Position numbers and translations under genes: made by a program
In this document: one piece after another, positions 1 through 10,541 of the stretch
Layout of the letters: every line of letters begins with the position of its first letter
Position numbering within the stretch: the first letter of the stretch is position 1
The notes under the pieces: model-generated
The model's input: only the letters and a program-made list of their open reading frames with translations
What the model was told of the DNA's origin: nothing
Database searches by the model: none
From: Candidatus Enterenecus stercoripullorum
GTDB lineage: Bacteria; Bacillota; Clostridia; Oscillospirales; Oscillospiraceae
Assembly (NCBI GenBank): GCA_018716015.1
Contig: DVKM01000029.1
Coordinates: forward strand, 1-59,954
Reading direction: 5' to 3'
Length of the DNA: 59,954 bases

Positions 1-2
1 TC

Positions 3-1163
<1,161 letters not shown>

Positions 1164-1178
1164 TCTCAAACACTTTGG

Positions 1179-1210
1179 AAATCCCCGCCGAGTGGCGGGG
1201 ATTTCTTTTT
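1179..1210 (+). terminator. Intrinsic terminator after tuf
   Basis: aaatccccgcc-gagt-ggcggggattt followed by ctttttc. Confidence 0.85.
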
Positions 1211-1378
1211 CTCTATGGGATACTTTCAATGATCGTGGGAACAAAAGTCTGCCCCTGTGAGAAATGGAATGGAGCTGCTTTGTGTGGTTTCCTCTGCCCG
1301 ACGGAAGTAACGCTTTTCTTGCCTTCTGGCCCAGCATGTGGTAAACTAAGCAAAAACCATGCTGAAAGGGGGAGCTTG

Positions 1379-2251
1379 ATGGCTGTTACCCTTGTGGCTT
1401 CTTTCTTGCCCGATGAGGCGATCCAAGGCGTCCTCCAGTTCGGAGTGGCCGGGTTCACAGTGGAAAAGCTCTTCGGGGCTGTGATCGCGTCGGTGTTCTG
1501 CCTGCTGGTCATCAAGATTCTGCTGAAGCTCACAGACCGGGCCCTGCGCCGGGTCCACCTGGACAAGACGCTGAAGAAACTGATCCGGGGTGGGCTGAAG
1601 GCCCTGCTGCTCTTTGTGGGCGTGATTGTGGTGCTGGGCTGCCTGGGCATTCCGGTTACCTCCCTGGTGGCATTGCTGTCCGTCATCGGTCTGGCCCTCT
1701 CCCTGGCGGTGCAGAACTTTCTGTCCAATGTGGCGGGGGGACTGCAGCTACTGGTATCCAAGCCTTTTCAGATCGGGGACTATGTGGAGGCGGGAGACTG
1801 CGCCGGCACTGTGCAGGAGATCGGCCTGTTCTACACCAAGCTGAATACAACGGACAACAAGCTGGTGCAGCTGCCCAACAGCGGCATCGTCTCCCAGAAC
1901 ATCATCAACTATTCCAGCGAGGACAGGCGACAGGTGGAGCTGAGACTCAGCGCCAGTTATGACGCGCCGCCGGAGCTGGTGCGCAGGGTGCTGGGCAACC
2001 TGGTGGAGGCCCATCCACTGGCCTGCCGGGAACCCGCCCCACTGATCCATGTCTATGCCTACCGGGACAGCGCCATTGAGTACCTGGTTCGGGTCTGGTG
2101 CGAGAACTCCAATTACTGGACAGTGTATTTTGACCTGATGGATAGCGTCAAACCCGTTTTGGATCGGGCGGGCATCGAGATGACATATCCCCATATCAAT
2201 GTGCATCTGATGGAGGGGCAGGGAAAGAAAGAGGAGGAAACGTCACCATGA
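1379..2251 (+). CDS. MscS-family mechanosensitive ion channel
   Basis: MAVTLVASFLPDEAIQ...; VTSLVALLSVIGLALSLAVQNFLSNVAGGLQLLVSKPFQIGDYVEAGDCAGTVQEIGLFYTKLNT is the MscS core; start chosen downstream of the ORF track start. Confidence 0.9.
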   Translation: MAVTLVASFLPDEAIQGVLQFGVAGFTVEKLFGAVIASVFCLLVIKILLKLTDRALRRVHLDKTLKKLIRGGLKALLLFVGVIVVLGCLGIPVTSLVALLSVIGLALSLAVQNFLSNVAGGLQLLVSKPFQIGDYVEAGDCAGTVQEIGLFYTKLNTTDNKLVQLPNSGIVSQNIINYSSEDRRQVELRLSASYDAPPELVRRVLGNLVEAHPLACREPAPLIHVYAYRDSAIEYLVRVWCENSNYWTVYFDLMDSVKPVLDRAGIEMTYPHINVHLMEGQGKKEEETSP

Positions 2252-2940
2252 AAAGCTATCCCCAGGCCGCTAAGGGCCTGTACAAGGTTTTCTTGGGCCA
2301 GGCGCTGTCATCCACCATGGCCGTCCTGATGGCCGGAACCGCGATGGGGAGTATCGCGGCCCTGGCTGGTCTGGTGCTCAATCTGATGGGGCTGTACCAG
2401 GCGAAGGCGGATGACCGTGCTTATGGAATTGCCTTTCTGCTGGCGGCGTCCGCTTTGGCCGTCAATTTTATGTGCAATCTGGTGATCGAGGCCTACCCCT
2501 TCCTTGCCGGCATTGCCAGCCCGGTCAGGATTATGGTCATGATCCTGAACCTGGCCACCCTCTTTTTTGTATGCAAAGCCACCGCCGCCCTGTGCGTAAA
2601 GGTGGGCCAGGAAAAGCCGGCCAGATTCGCACGCCCCACACTGCTGGTCAACGTTTTATGTACGGCTGTATCCGTTGTGTTGACCATCATTTTGATCATT
2701 TCCACAATGGAGGATCTGATCGTGCCGCTGAGCAATCTTGTAATTTTCGTAAGCCTTCTGGGCAGCCTGTTGTATATCCTGTTCCTGTTCCGGGCCGGCA
2801 GGGCGCTGGATCAGGCAGCGGTGAGCGGCAATGGGATCGAAGCGGAAGAAGATTACGGCGACGACGGCTACGGCGATTATGAGGACTACAATGATTATGA
2901 CGACTATGATGACGAGGAAGAGGAGGAGTCGGATTCATGA
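2248..2940 (+). CDS. Multi-pass membrane protein with acidic C-terminal tail, paralog of next gene
   Basis: MKSYPQAAKGLYKVFLGQAL..., hydrophobic segments, DYEDYNDYDDYDDEEEEESDS tail; 4-nt overlap with upstream gene. Confidence 0.75.
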   Translation: MKSYPQAAKGLYKVFLGQALSSTMAVLMAGTAMGSIAALAGLVLNLMGLYQAKADDRAYGIAFLLAASALAVNFMCNLVIEAYPFLAGIASPVRIMVMILNLATLFFVCKATAALCVKVGQEKPARFARPTLLVNVLCTAVSVVLTIILIISTMEDLIVPLSNLVIFVSLLGSLLYILFLFRAGRALDQAAVSGNGIEAEEDYGDDGYGDYEDYNDYDDYDDEEEEESDS

Positions 2941-3485
2941 GAAACTATCCCAACGCAGCGCAGGGGCTGTACAAAGTGTTCCTGTCCCAGATTTTGATGA
3001 TCATCGGCGTGCTTACGGCGTTCATTCTGATCGGGGGCATTGTGGCCCTGGTGGGCCAGGTGCTGTATCTGGTGGGGCTGTATCAGGCCAAACAGGATGA
3101 TGAAGGGTATGCGGGGGCATTCAGCCTGGCAATCATCAGCCTGATCGTCAGTTTCCTGGGCGGATTTTTTGGGGATTCGCTGATGGGCAATCTGTTCTCC
3201 CTGATCTCCTCCATTTTGGGATTTGTCATTCTCTACCTGGTGTGCTCCACCACCGCTCTGCTGGTGGGCAGCCTGGGCTTTGACGCCTTAGCCCGCCAGG
3301 GATATATCGTGTGGATGATCAACCTAGTTTGTACCATTGTCAGCGTGATCTGCGGAATTTTGCAGCTTGTTCCAGTGTTGAATCTGCTGACCATACCGGT
3401 TCTGCTGGTCACCGCAATCGCCTCCCTGGTGGGCGGCGTGATGTTTATTCTTTTTGTCTACCGAGCCAGCAAGGCGCTGGCCTGA
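2937..3485 (+). CDS. Multi-pass membrane protein, paralog of previous gene
   Basis: MRNYPNAAQGLYKVFLSQILMI..., same N-terminal motif as previous ORF; 4-nt overlap. Confidence 0.75.
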   Translation: MRNYPNAAQGLYKVFLSQILMIIGVLTAFILIGGIVALVGQVLYLVGLYQAKQDDEGYAGAFSLAIISLIVSFLGGFFGDSLMGNLFSLISSILGFVILYLVCSTTALLVGSLGFDALARQGYIVWMINLVCTIVSVICGILQLVPVLNLLTIPVLLVTAIASLVGGVMFILFVYRASKALA

Positions 3486-3498
3486 GAAGATGTGCAGC

Positions 3499-3524
3499 GG
3501 CCCCAGGCAGCCATGCCTGGGGCC
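3499..3524. terminator. Hairpin between convergent genes
   Basis: ggccccaggca-gccat-gcctggggcc. Confidence 0.6.
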
Positions 3525-3529
3525 GAATT

Positions 3530-4084
3530 TTAGGGCTCTGAAGAGGCAACGGGCTGGGTGCCGCCGGGGGCCGGGGTGCCGCTGGGCGCGGCGCTGGCAT
3601 CCGGGCTGGCAGAGGGCTGGGGCATGGACAGACTGTGGACAAAGCTACCACTGGCGGACTGCACCTGCCCGCCAATGACCCGGTTGCGGTATACCAGCAG
3701 GGCGGCCTGGACGGCGTCCTCGCCGGTGGGGTAGTTGGTGATCTCATAGACATAGCGCTTGACCCGTTTGCCGCAGTAGTTGGTGAGGTCGAAGCCCTGC
3801 TCCGACTGCAGCGCCAGGTAGGAGGCATAGCTTTCGTCAAAGGTCTCCGGGATGAGAAGCTCCTCGGTGCTGATGGGCTGGGCGGAGACCTGCCATCCCA
3901 GACCGGCGAGATAGGCGATCCGGTCGTCGTTGTCCCGGATGTTGGATACCTCGGCCGCCGTGGTCACCGCCCGCTGGCCCAGCGTGAGGGCCAGGGCGAC
4001 GATCACCGCCAGGCAGCAGCACAGGGTGGTGATAGCCCCGGCCAGCAGACGCTTTTTGGGGATCCGCGCCGTCATGATGAACAT
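3530..4084 (-). CDS. Membrane-anchored hypothetical protein (DUF4830-like)
   Basis: N-terminal TM segment, then DDRIAYLAGLGWQVSAQPISTEELLIPETFDESYASYLALQSEQGFDLTNYCGKRVKRYVYEI; Pro/Ser-rich tail. Confidence 0.65.
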   Translation of the reverse strand: MFIMTARIPKKRLLAGAITTLCCCLAVIVALALTLGQRAVTTAAEVSNIRDNDDRIAYLAGLGWQVSAQPISTEELLIPETFDESYASYLALQSEQGFDLTNYCGKRVKRYVYEITNYPTGEDAVQAALLVYRNRVIGGQVQSASGSFVHSLSMPQPSASPDASAAPSGTPAPGGTQPVASSEP

Positions 4085-4224
4085 ACCGAACCACTCCGTT
4101 TCACAAATAGGTTGGGCTACATTGATACCTATGTAGGTTCGGAGGGGAATATGTTATATAGGAGAAAAGAAACTTCCGGGCTGCCGCACGCCTGCGGCCA
4201 GGGCCGGAACGAGGGGGAGAAGAT

Positions 4225-4929
4225 ATGGAGCGGCTGGATAAACGCCTGTCGTCCACGGGCCGGTGGAGCAGGAAGGAGGCCCGGGAGCTGATCCGCGCCG
4301 GCCGGGTGCGGGTGGACGGGCAGGTGGTTCGCGCCCCGGAGGAAAAGGTGGGGCGGCAGGTTCCGGTCATGGTGGACGGGGAGGACGTCGGGGGCGGCGG
4401 TCCGGTTTACCTGATGATGAATAAGCCCGCTGGCCTGGTGTCCGCCACCGAGGATCCCAGGCAGGAGACGGTGCTCTCTCTGCTGCCGGAGCGGTACCGG
4501 CGCCTGGGGCTGTTTCCAGCGGGCCGGCTGGATAAGGATACCGAGGGCCTGCTGCTGCTCACCAACGACGGCCCCTTGGCCCACCGGCTGCTGGCCCCCA
4601 AAAACCATGTGGACAAGGTGTACTATCTGGAAGTGGACGGCGCGCTGGATGAGGCGGACTGCCGGGTGGTGGCAGAGGGGATGACCCTGCCGGACGGGCT
4701 GACGTGCCTGCCGGGAAAATTGGAACCATTTCCCGGGGAAAACCGAGGATATATCACCATTCGGGAGGGGAAATATCATCAGATTAAGCGGATGATGGAG
4801 GCCCTGGGCAAGCCGGTTACCTATCTGAAGCGGGTTAGATTTGGCCCGCTGACGCTGGATGAAACCTTGGAAAAGGGTGGTTGGAGAGCACTAACGGAGG
4901 AGGAAATTCGGGTTCTTTTTGGGCAATGA
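4225..4929 (+). CDS. RsuA/RluB-family pseudouridine synthase
   Basis: S4 domain MERLDKRLSSTGRWSRKEARELIRAGRVRVDG; catalytic GRLDKDTEGLLLLTNDG; KYHQIKRMMEALGKPVTYLKR. Confidence 0.95.
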   Translation: MERLDKRLSSTGRWSRKEARELIRAGRVRVDGQVVRAPEEKVGRQVPVMVDGEDVGGGGPVYLMMNKPAGLVSATEDPRQETVLSLLPERYRRLGLFPAGRLDKDTEGLLLLTNDGPLAHRLLAPKNHVDKVYYLEVDGALDEADCRVVAEGMTLPDGLTCLPGKLEPFPGENRGYITIREGKYHQIKRMMEALGKPVTYLKRVRFGPLTLDETLEKGGWRALTEEEIRVLFGQ

Positions 4930-4973
4930 AACAAAAGTTGTGGCAAATTCAACAAAAAAATTTGAAGAAACTA

Positions 4974-5002
4974 TTGAAATCGGCAAGATAAGCGGATATA
5001 AT
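4974..5002 (+). promoter_or_regulatory. Sigma70-type promoter for the PucR/CdaR-like regulator
   Basis: TTGAAA-17 bp-TATAAT. Confidence 0.7.
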
Positions 5003-5078
5003 GAATTCACTTGAACTTGATCTGTTCAATTTGACGGAGCCGGGGAGGGTTCCTTGGCGAAGAAAGGGGAAATAGAAA

Positions 5079-6170
5079 ATGTCCAGCCGGATTTTTCAGA
5101 GCATCGTTTTGCAAATGAAAGACTGTTCCGACAGGGCTGTGGGCGTCATTGACGAGCAGGGCACCGTGGTGGCCTGCAATGACCTGCCCTGTATCGGTGA
5201 GAAGTGGAGCAATGTGGCGGCGATGCTGGCCACGGAACAGGACGCCCTTGTGGTGAACAATGGCTATACCTTCAAGACGCTGCCGGGCTGGAACGGCCAG
5301 TTTGACTATGCCGCCTTTGCCAGGGGGGAGGACGAGCAGGCCGCGCTGATCTGTTCCATGGCAGTGATCGCCCTGAACGGGGCCAAGACCTACTATGAGG
5401 AGAAGCACGACGAGGCGACCTTTGTGAAGAATATCCTGTGTGACAACATTCTGCTGGGAGACATCTATGTCCGGGCCAAAGAGCTGCACTTTGTCTCCGA
5501 GGTGCCCCGGGCGGTGATCCTGGTGCGCCAGCTGGGCACCCCTGACGTGGCTGCCATTGACGTGATCTCCGGGCTGTTCCCGGACCGTCAGAACGACTAT
5601 GTGCTGTCCATCAGCGAGACGGATGTGGCGCTGGTCAAGCAGCTGGGGGAGAATGCCGACTCTCGGGAGGTGCAGAAGATCGCCCAGACCGTGCAGGAGG
5701 CCCTGACCCGGGAGCTGGGGATCAAGACCGTGGTGGGTGTGGGCACTATCGTCAACCATGTCCGGGATCTGGCCCGGGCCTATAAAGAGGCCCAGGTGGC
5801 TATCGACGTGGGTAAGGTGTTCGATACCGAGCGGTCTATCATCAACTATGAGAATCTGGGGATCGGCCGCCTGATCTATCAGCTGCCCACCACCCTGTGT
5901 GAGATGTTCCTCCAGGAGGTCTTTAAGAAGAACCCCATCGACGCGCTGGATCAGGAGACTCTGTTCACCATCAACAAGTTTTTTGAGAACAACCTGAACG
6001 TGTCCGAGACAGCCCGAAAGCTGTTCGTACATCGCAATACCTTGGTTTACCGGTTGGAGAAGATCAAGAAGCTCACCGGCCTGGACCTGCGGGAGTTTGA
6101 CGATGCCATCACCTTCAATGTGGCGCTGATGGTCAAAAAGTACCTGGTCTCCCGAGGAATCGACTCCTGA
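5079..6170 (+). CDS. PucR/CdaR-type transcriptional regulator
   Basis: C-terminal FFENNLNVSETARKLFVHRNTLVYRLEKIKKLTGLDLREFDDAITFNVALMV is the PucR-type HTH. Confidence 0.88.
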   Translation: MSSRIFQSIVLQMKDCSDRAVGVIDEQGTVVACNDLPCIGEKWSNVAAMLATEQDALVVNNGYTFKTLPGWNGQFDYAAFARGEDEQAALICSMAVIALNGAKTYYEEKHDEATFVKNILCDNILLGDIYVRAKELHFVSEVPRAVILVRQLGTPDVAAIDVISGLFPDRQNDYVLSISETDVALVKQLGENADSREVQKIAQTVQEALTRELGIKTVVGVGTIVNHVRDLARAYKEAQVAIDVGKVFDTERSIINYENLGIGRLIYQLPTTLCEMFLQEVFKKNPIDALDQETLFTINKFFENNLNVSETARKLFVHRNTLVYRLEKIKKLTGLDLREFDDAITFNVALMVKKYLVSRGIDS

Positions 6171-6184
6171 GGTGGACTGCCCCA

Positions 6185-6219
6185 GCGCCGCCGCGTATTC
6201 AATGCGGCGGCGCCTTTTT
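6185..6219 (+). terminator. Intrinsic terminator
   Basis: gcgccgccgc-gtattcaat-gcggcggcgc then ctttttg. Confidence 0.85.
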
Positions 6220-6307
6220 GTAACCCTTTGTTTCTTTTGCGGCGGGTCCCCGGAGAAAAAGTTGACATAACAATATGGCGGATTTTGTGGATATCAGGGA
6301 TATTATG

Positions 6308-6336
6308 TTGACACCGCGGGAATTACCCTATATAAT
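6308..6336 (+). promoter_or_regulatory. Consensus promoter upstream of ftsE
   Basis: TTGACA-17 bp-TATAAT, exact consensus. Confidence 0.85.
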
Positions 6337-6393
6337 GAGGAATAGTTACGCAGCATCCCATAAGTTACAAAGCGGTTACAGGGGGGCCCTTTT

Positions 6394-7086
6394 ATGATAC
6401 GGCTCATGGACGTATTCAAGGAATACGACAATGGAACCAAGGCGCTCAAGGGTATCAACCTGCGCATCGACGACGGAGAGTTCGTCTTTCTGGTGGGCCC
6501 TTCTGGTTCTGGAAAATCTACCATCATCAAGCTGCTCACGGCGGAGGTGTCCGCCACCCAAGGCCGGGTGATGGTCAATGGCTATAATCTGAACAACATC
6601 CGCCAGTGGCAGATCCCCCATATGCGCCGTACCCTTGGCGTCATTTTCCAGGACTTCCGGCTGATCGAGAAAAAGACGGTGCGCAGCAACCTGGAGTTCG
6701 TCATGCGGATCATTGGTGCCAGCCCCCGGGAGATGCGCCGGCGGATTCCCTATGTCCTGGATCTGGTGGGGCTGGGGGACAAGGCGGATGTGTATCCCAA
6801 TGAGATGAGCGGTGGTGAACAGCAGCGGGTGGCCATCGCCCGGGCGCTGATCAACAACCCCCAGATGATCATTGCCGACGAGCCCACGGGAAATCTGGAC
6901 CCCCAGCGCTCCCTGGAGATCATGACGCTGCTGGAGCGGATCAATTCCATGGGTACCACCATGCTGGTGGTCACCCATGAGAAGGAGTTGGTCAACCGTT
7001 TCTCCAAGCGGGTGGTGGCCATCCAAAACGGGGAGCTGGCCAGCGACGAGCGGGGGGGATATTATCAGTATGAAAAATCGGTTTAA
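6394..7086 (+). CDS. ftsE: Cell division ATP-binding protein FtsE
   Basis: MIRLMDVFKEYDNGTKALKGINLRIDDGEFVFLVGPSGSGKSTIIKLL; SGGEQQRVAIARA; followed by FtsX. Confidence 0.96.
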   Translation: MIRLMDVFKEYDNGTKALKGINLRIDDGEFVFLVGPSGSGKSTIIKLLTAEVSATQGRVMVNGYNLNNIRQWQIPHMRRTLGVIFQDFRLIEKKTVRSNLEFVMRIIGASPREMRRRIPYVLDLVGLGDKADVYPNEMSGGEQQRVAIARALINNPQMIIADEPTGNLDPQRSLEIMTLLERINSMGTTMLVVTHEKELVNRFSKRVVAIQNGELASDERGGYYQYEKSV

Positions 7087-7960
7087 TATCGGCTACTTCA
7101 TTACCGAGGGCTTTCGCAGTATTTTTGCTCACGGGCTGATGTCCTTTGCTGCGGTGTGCATGATTGTGGCCTGCCTGCTCATCATGGGCTCCTTTTCCCT
7201 GGTGGCCATCAACGCCGAGCGGATGCTCAGCCAGGCGGAGGATGACAACGAGTTTCTGGCCATCATCGACGAGACCTATACGGATGCGCAGATCGGGCAG
7301 CTTCAGGCCCAAATTGAGGGTGTGAGCAACGTGGCTTCTGTCACCTTCATCACCCGGGAGGAGGCCAAGGCGAACTACCTGGGCGATTATGCCGACGAGG
7401 GGCTGTATGCCGACATTCCCGACGAGGTGTTTCGGGACCGCTTTTCCGTCCATGTGGTGGATCTGGAGCTGTTTAGCCAGACGGTGGCAGAGGTGGATGC
7501 CCTGACTGGGGTGGTCAGTATCCGGGCTATGGGCGAGCTAGCGGACGGCTTTGTCACGGTGCGCAATGTGGCCACCGCCCTGGCTACCGCGCTGGTGCTG
7601 ATTCTGGCGGCGGTGTCCCTGTTCATTATTTCCAACACCATCCGGCTGGCCACCTTCGCCCGGCGGGAGGAGATCGCCATCATGAAGATGTGCGGCGCCA
7701 CCAACGGGTTTGTCCGCTGGCCCTTTGTCTTTGAAGGGTTGATGCTGGGCCTGACGGGGGCGGTGATCGCGTTTTTTGTCCAGTGGGGCATCTATGCCGC
7801 CATTTACCGGGCGGTGGTGGCCAATGGGGCCATCGGGATGTTTCCCCTGTTGAGCTTTGGGGCCATTTGGGCTCCGGTGCTGGGTGTCTTTCTGCTGGCC
7901 GGCGCGCTCATCGGCGCGTGCGGTTCCGGCTTCGCAATTCGCCGATTCCTTCAGGTGTGA
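7070..7960 (+). CDS. ftsX: Cell division protein FtsX
   Basis: MKNRFNIGYFITEGFRSIFAHGLMSFAAV...; ISNTIRLATFARREEIAIMKMCGATNGFVRWPFVFEG. Confidence 0.95.
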   Translation: MKNRFNIGYFITEGFRSIFAHGLMSFAAVCMIVACLLIMGSFSLVAINAERMLSQAEDDNEFLAIIDETYTDAQIGQLQAQIEGVSNVASVTFITREEAKANYLGDYADEGLYADIPDEVFRDRFSVHVVDLELFSQTVAEVDALTGVVSIRAMGELADGFVTVRNVATALATALVLILAAVSLFIISNTIRLATFARREEIAIMKMCGATNGFVRWPFVFEGLMLGLTGAVIAFFVQWGIYAAIYRAVVANGAIGMFPLLSFGAIWAPVLGVFLLAGALIGACGSGFAIRRFLQV

Positions 7961-7973
7961 AAAGGAGGCTCTT

Positions 7974-9203
7974 ATGAAGAAGAAAACACAGCGTATCATT
8001 GTGATCATCATGGCCCTGGCCCTGCTGGTTTCCGTTTTGGTGCCTGCCCTGGGCACGCTGGCGGCGGCGTCCATCACTCAGGGGGATATTGACGAGCTGG
8101 AAAACGAGCTCAGCGAGATCACTCAAGAGAAGGAAGAGGTACAGCAGGAACTGGACTCTATCCGGAATGACCTGGATCAGGCGGAGGAGCAGGTGAATCT
8201 GATCCAGAGCCATCTGCTCCTCACTGAGGAGCAGATCTCCGCCAGCCAACTGCTGCTGGACGAGTATGACGCCCAGATCGCTCAGAAGGAGAGTGAGATC
8301 GCCCAGCTGGAGGAGCAGGAGGCGGAGCAGTACGAGGAGTTCTACACCCAGGTACGCTGGCTGGAGGAGACGGGCCCTGTGTCCTATCTGGCGGTCTTCT
8401 TCCAGGCGTCCAGCTTCTCCGAGATGCTGGACTACGCCATGCTGATGCTGGATATTATGGATTACAGCGAGCGGATCATCACCCAGCTGGAGCAGACCCA
8501 GGCAGAGCTGGACGCGGCCCGGGGCGAGCTCCAGGACTCCCGGGACGCCCAGGCTCTGGTTCAGGCGGAGCTGGAAGCCCAGCAGGCGGAGCTTGCCGCC
8601 CGGCGGCAGGAGGCTCAGGCGCTATACGCCAGCATTGCCCAGACAGAGGCGGAGCTGGTGGCGAAGGAACAGCAGCTGGCGATAGACGAGGCGGAGATGG
8701 CCGATGCCCTGGAAGAGGCGGAGCGGAAGTACGCCGAGCAGATCGCCAACGCCAACGGGAATAACGACGGGGTGTACGCCTGGCCGCTGCCTGGCTACTA
8801 TAACATCTCTTCCCGCTTTGGCTACCGTATCCATCCCATCTATGGCACATCGGATAACCACCTGGGCAACGACGTGCCTGCCCCCGCCTGGACCCCCATC
8901 CTGGCGGCTCAGGACGGGGTGGTCACCTTGTCTCGGTATAACTCCTCCTATGGCAACTACTGCATCATCAACCACGGAGGGGGCTACTCCACCCTGTACG
9001 CCCACCAGATTACCTTGCCCCTCGTGTCCGAGGGGGACACGGTGACCAAGGGCCAGGTCATCGGCTACATCGGTACCTCCGGGGACTCCACCGGCTACCA
9101 CCTGCACTTTGAATTGCGCATCAACGGCACCCGGGGCGACTCCCTCATGTTGTACCCCGGCATGACTTTCTATTGGAAAGGAAGCCCGATTCAGGGCGGC
9201 TGA
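7974..9203 (+). CDS. Coiled-coil M23 peptidase (EnvC/PcsB-like murein hydrolase activator)
   Basis: Signal peptide, long coiled coil, C-terminal RFGYRIHPIYGTSDNHLGNDVPAPAWTPILAAQDGVV...HLHFEL M23 motif; adjacent to ftsEX. Confidence 0.93.
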   Translation: MKKKTQRIIVIIMALALLVSVLVPALGTLAAASITQGDIDELENELSEITQEKEEVQQELDSIRNDLDQAEEQVNLIQSHLLLTEEQISASQLLLDEYDAQIAQKESEIAQLEEQEAEQYEEFYTQVRWLEETGPVSYLAVFFQASSFSEMLDYAMLMLDIMDYSERIITQLEQTQAELDAARGELQDSRDAQALVQAELEAQQAELAARRQEAQALYASIAQTEAELVAKEQQLAIDEAEMADALEEAERKYAEQIANANGNNDGVYAWPLPGYYNISSRFGYRIHPIYGTSDNHLGNDVPAPAWTPILAAQDGVVTLSRYNSSYGNYCIINHGGGYSTLYAHQITLPLVSEGDTVTKGQVIGYIGTSGDSTGYHLHFELRINGTRGDSLMLYPGMTFYWKGSPIQGG

Positions 9204-9322
9204 ACAGGGATTGATAGGCTTTGTTTTCAAGGATGAGAGGCGTGGGCGGGGCCCGCGCCTCTTGTAACATCAGGAGCGGAATTCAGATAAAATTCAGTAT
9301 TGCTCTAAGGAGGTGCAGTCAC

Positions 9323-10483
9323 ATGGAAGAACAACTGGTACAGAAAAGGGAGAAGCGCCGCGGCTGGCTGCCCGGCTGGGGGAAGATTTTGATTTCGGTA
9401 ATCCTGACCTTGGCTATCTCCACCGCCGGCTGGTGCCTGCTGCTGGGCCGGAGCGGCCTGGCGTTGATGGAGGGCTGGCTGCTGGCCCGGTTCGCCTTTG
9501 TGGACACCGGAGCGAATTTGGATGCCGCGGCGGACCAGGCCCTGAGTGGGCTGGTGTCCGGGCTGGGGGACCGCTGGTCCTACTATCTGGACGGGGAGAG
9601 CTACCAGCAGACCCGGCAGCGCCGGGCCAACAACTATGTAGGCATCGGCGTGACGGTAAACGCGGTGGACCGGGAAGAGGGCCTACTGGTACTCTCAGTC
9701 ACCCAGGGCGGCCCGGCGGAAGCGGCGGGCGTGGTGGCTGGAGACGTGATTACTGAAGTGGACGGGGTGCCCATCGCCGGAGACAACCGGTCAGAGGGTA
9801 CCAGCCTGGTCACCGGGGAGGAGGGAACTCAGGTAGAGCTCACTCTGCTGGGGGAGGATGGAACCACCCGCAGGGTGACCTGTACCCGGGCCACTTTGCG
9901 CAACCCCTCCGCGCTGGGACAGATGCTGGAGGATGACATTGGCTATGTCCAGCTGACCAACTTCTATTCCGGGGCTGCCGACAGTTTCCGGGAGGAGGTG
10001 GACGCCCTGGTGGAGCAGGGGGCCCGGGGCCTGATTATCGACGTGCGCAGCAACCCCGGCGGGTACATCTCCGAGCTGACGTCTATCCTGGACTACCTGT
10101 TGCCTGAGGGGCCGGTGTTCCAGCAGAATCCCCGCTGGGGAAGCCAAAGCGTGTATGTATCGGATGCCAGCTGCATTGACCTGCCCATGGTCACCCTGGT
10201 GAACGCCGACACCTATTCCGCGGCGGAGCTGCTGGCCGCAGAACTCAAGGAGTTCCAGGGCTCTCCGGTGGTGGGTACCGTCACCTCTGGCAAGGGCTAT
10301 TCCCAGATCACGTTCCCCCTGATCAACGGGGGTGGGCTGGGGTTGTCCACCGCCACTTACTGTACCGGAGAGGGCAACTCCCTGATTGGGGTGGGCATTA
10401 CCCCCGATGTGGAGCTGGAGCTGTCCGAAACGGAGGATAACCAGCTCCAGGCGGCCATAGAGCGGATATTGGAGCAGATGTAG
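9323..10483 (+). CDS. S41-family C-terminal processing peptidase with PDZ domain
   Basis: PDZ VGIGVTVNAVDREEGLLVLSVTQGGPAEAAGVVAGDVITEVDG; RSNPGGYISELTSILDYLLPEG; NADTYSAAELLAAELKEF; GKGYSQITFPL. Confidence 0.93.
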   Translation: MEEQLVQKREKRRGWLPGWGKILISVILTLAISTAGWCLLLGRSGLALMEGWLLARFAFVDTGANLDAAADQALSGLVSGLGDRWSYYLDGESYQQTRQRRANNYVGIGVTVNAVDREEGLLVLSVTQGGPAEAAGVVAGDVITEVDGVPIAGDNRSEGTSLVTGEEGTQVELTLLGEDGTTRRVTCTRATLRNPSALGQMLEDDIGYVQLTNFYSGAADSFREEVDALVEQGARGLIIDVRSNPGGYISELTSILDYLLPEGPVFQQNPRWGSQSVYVSDASCIDLPMVTLVNADTYSAAELLAAELKEFQGSPVVGTVTSGKGYSQITFPLINGGGLGLSTATYCTGEGNSLIGVGITPDVELELSETEDNQLQAAIERILEQM

Positions 10484-10491
10484 AGACGAAC

Positions 10492-10520
10492 GACGCCCGC
10501 CGCGTTTCGCGGCGGGCGTC
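10492..10520. terminator. Hairpin between convergent genes
   Basis: gacgcccgccgcg-ttt-cgcggcgggcgtc. Confidence 0.7.
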
Positions 10521-10541
10521 GCTGATAATGGGTGATTGGAT

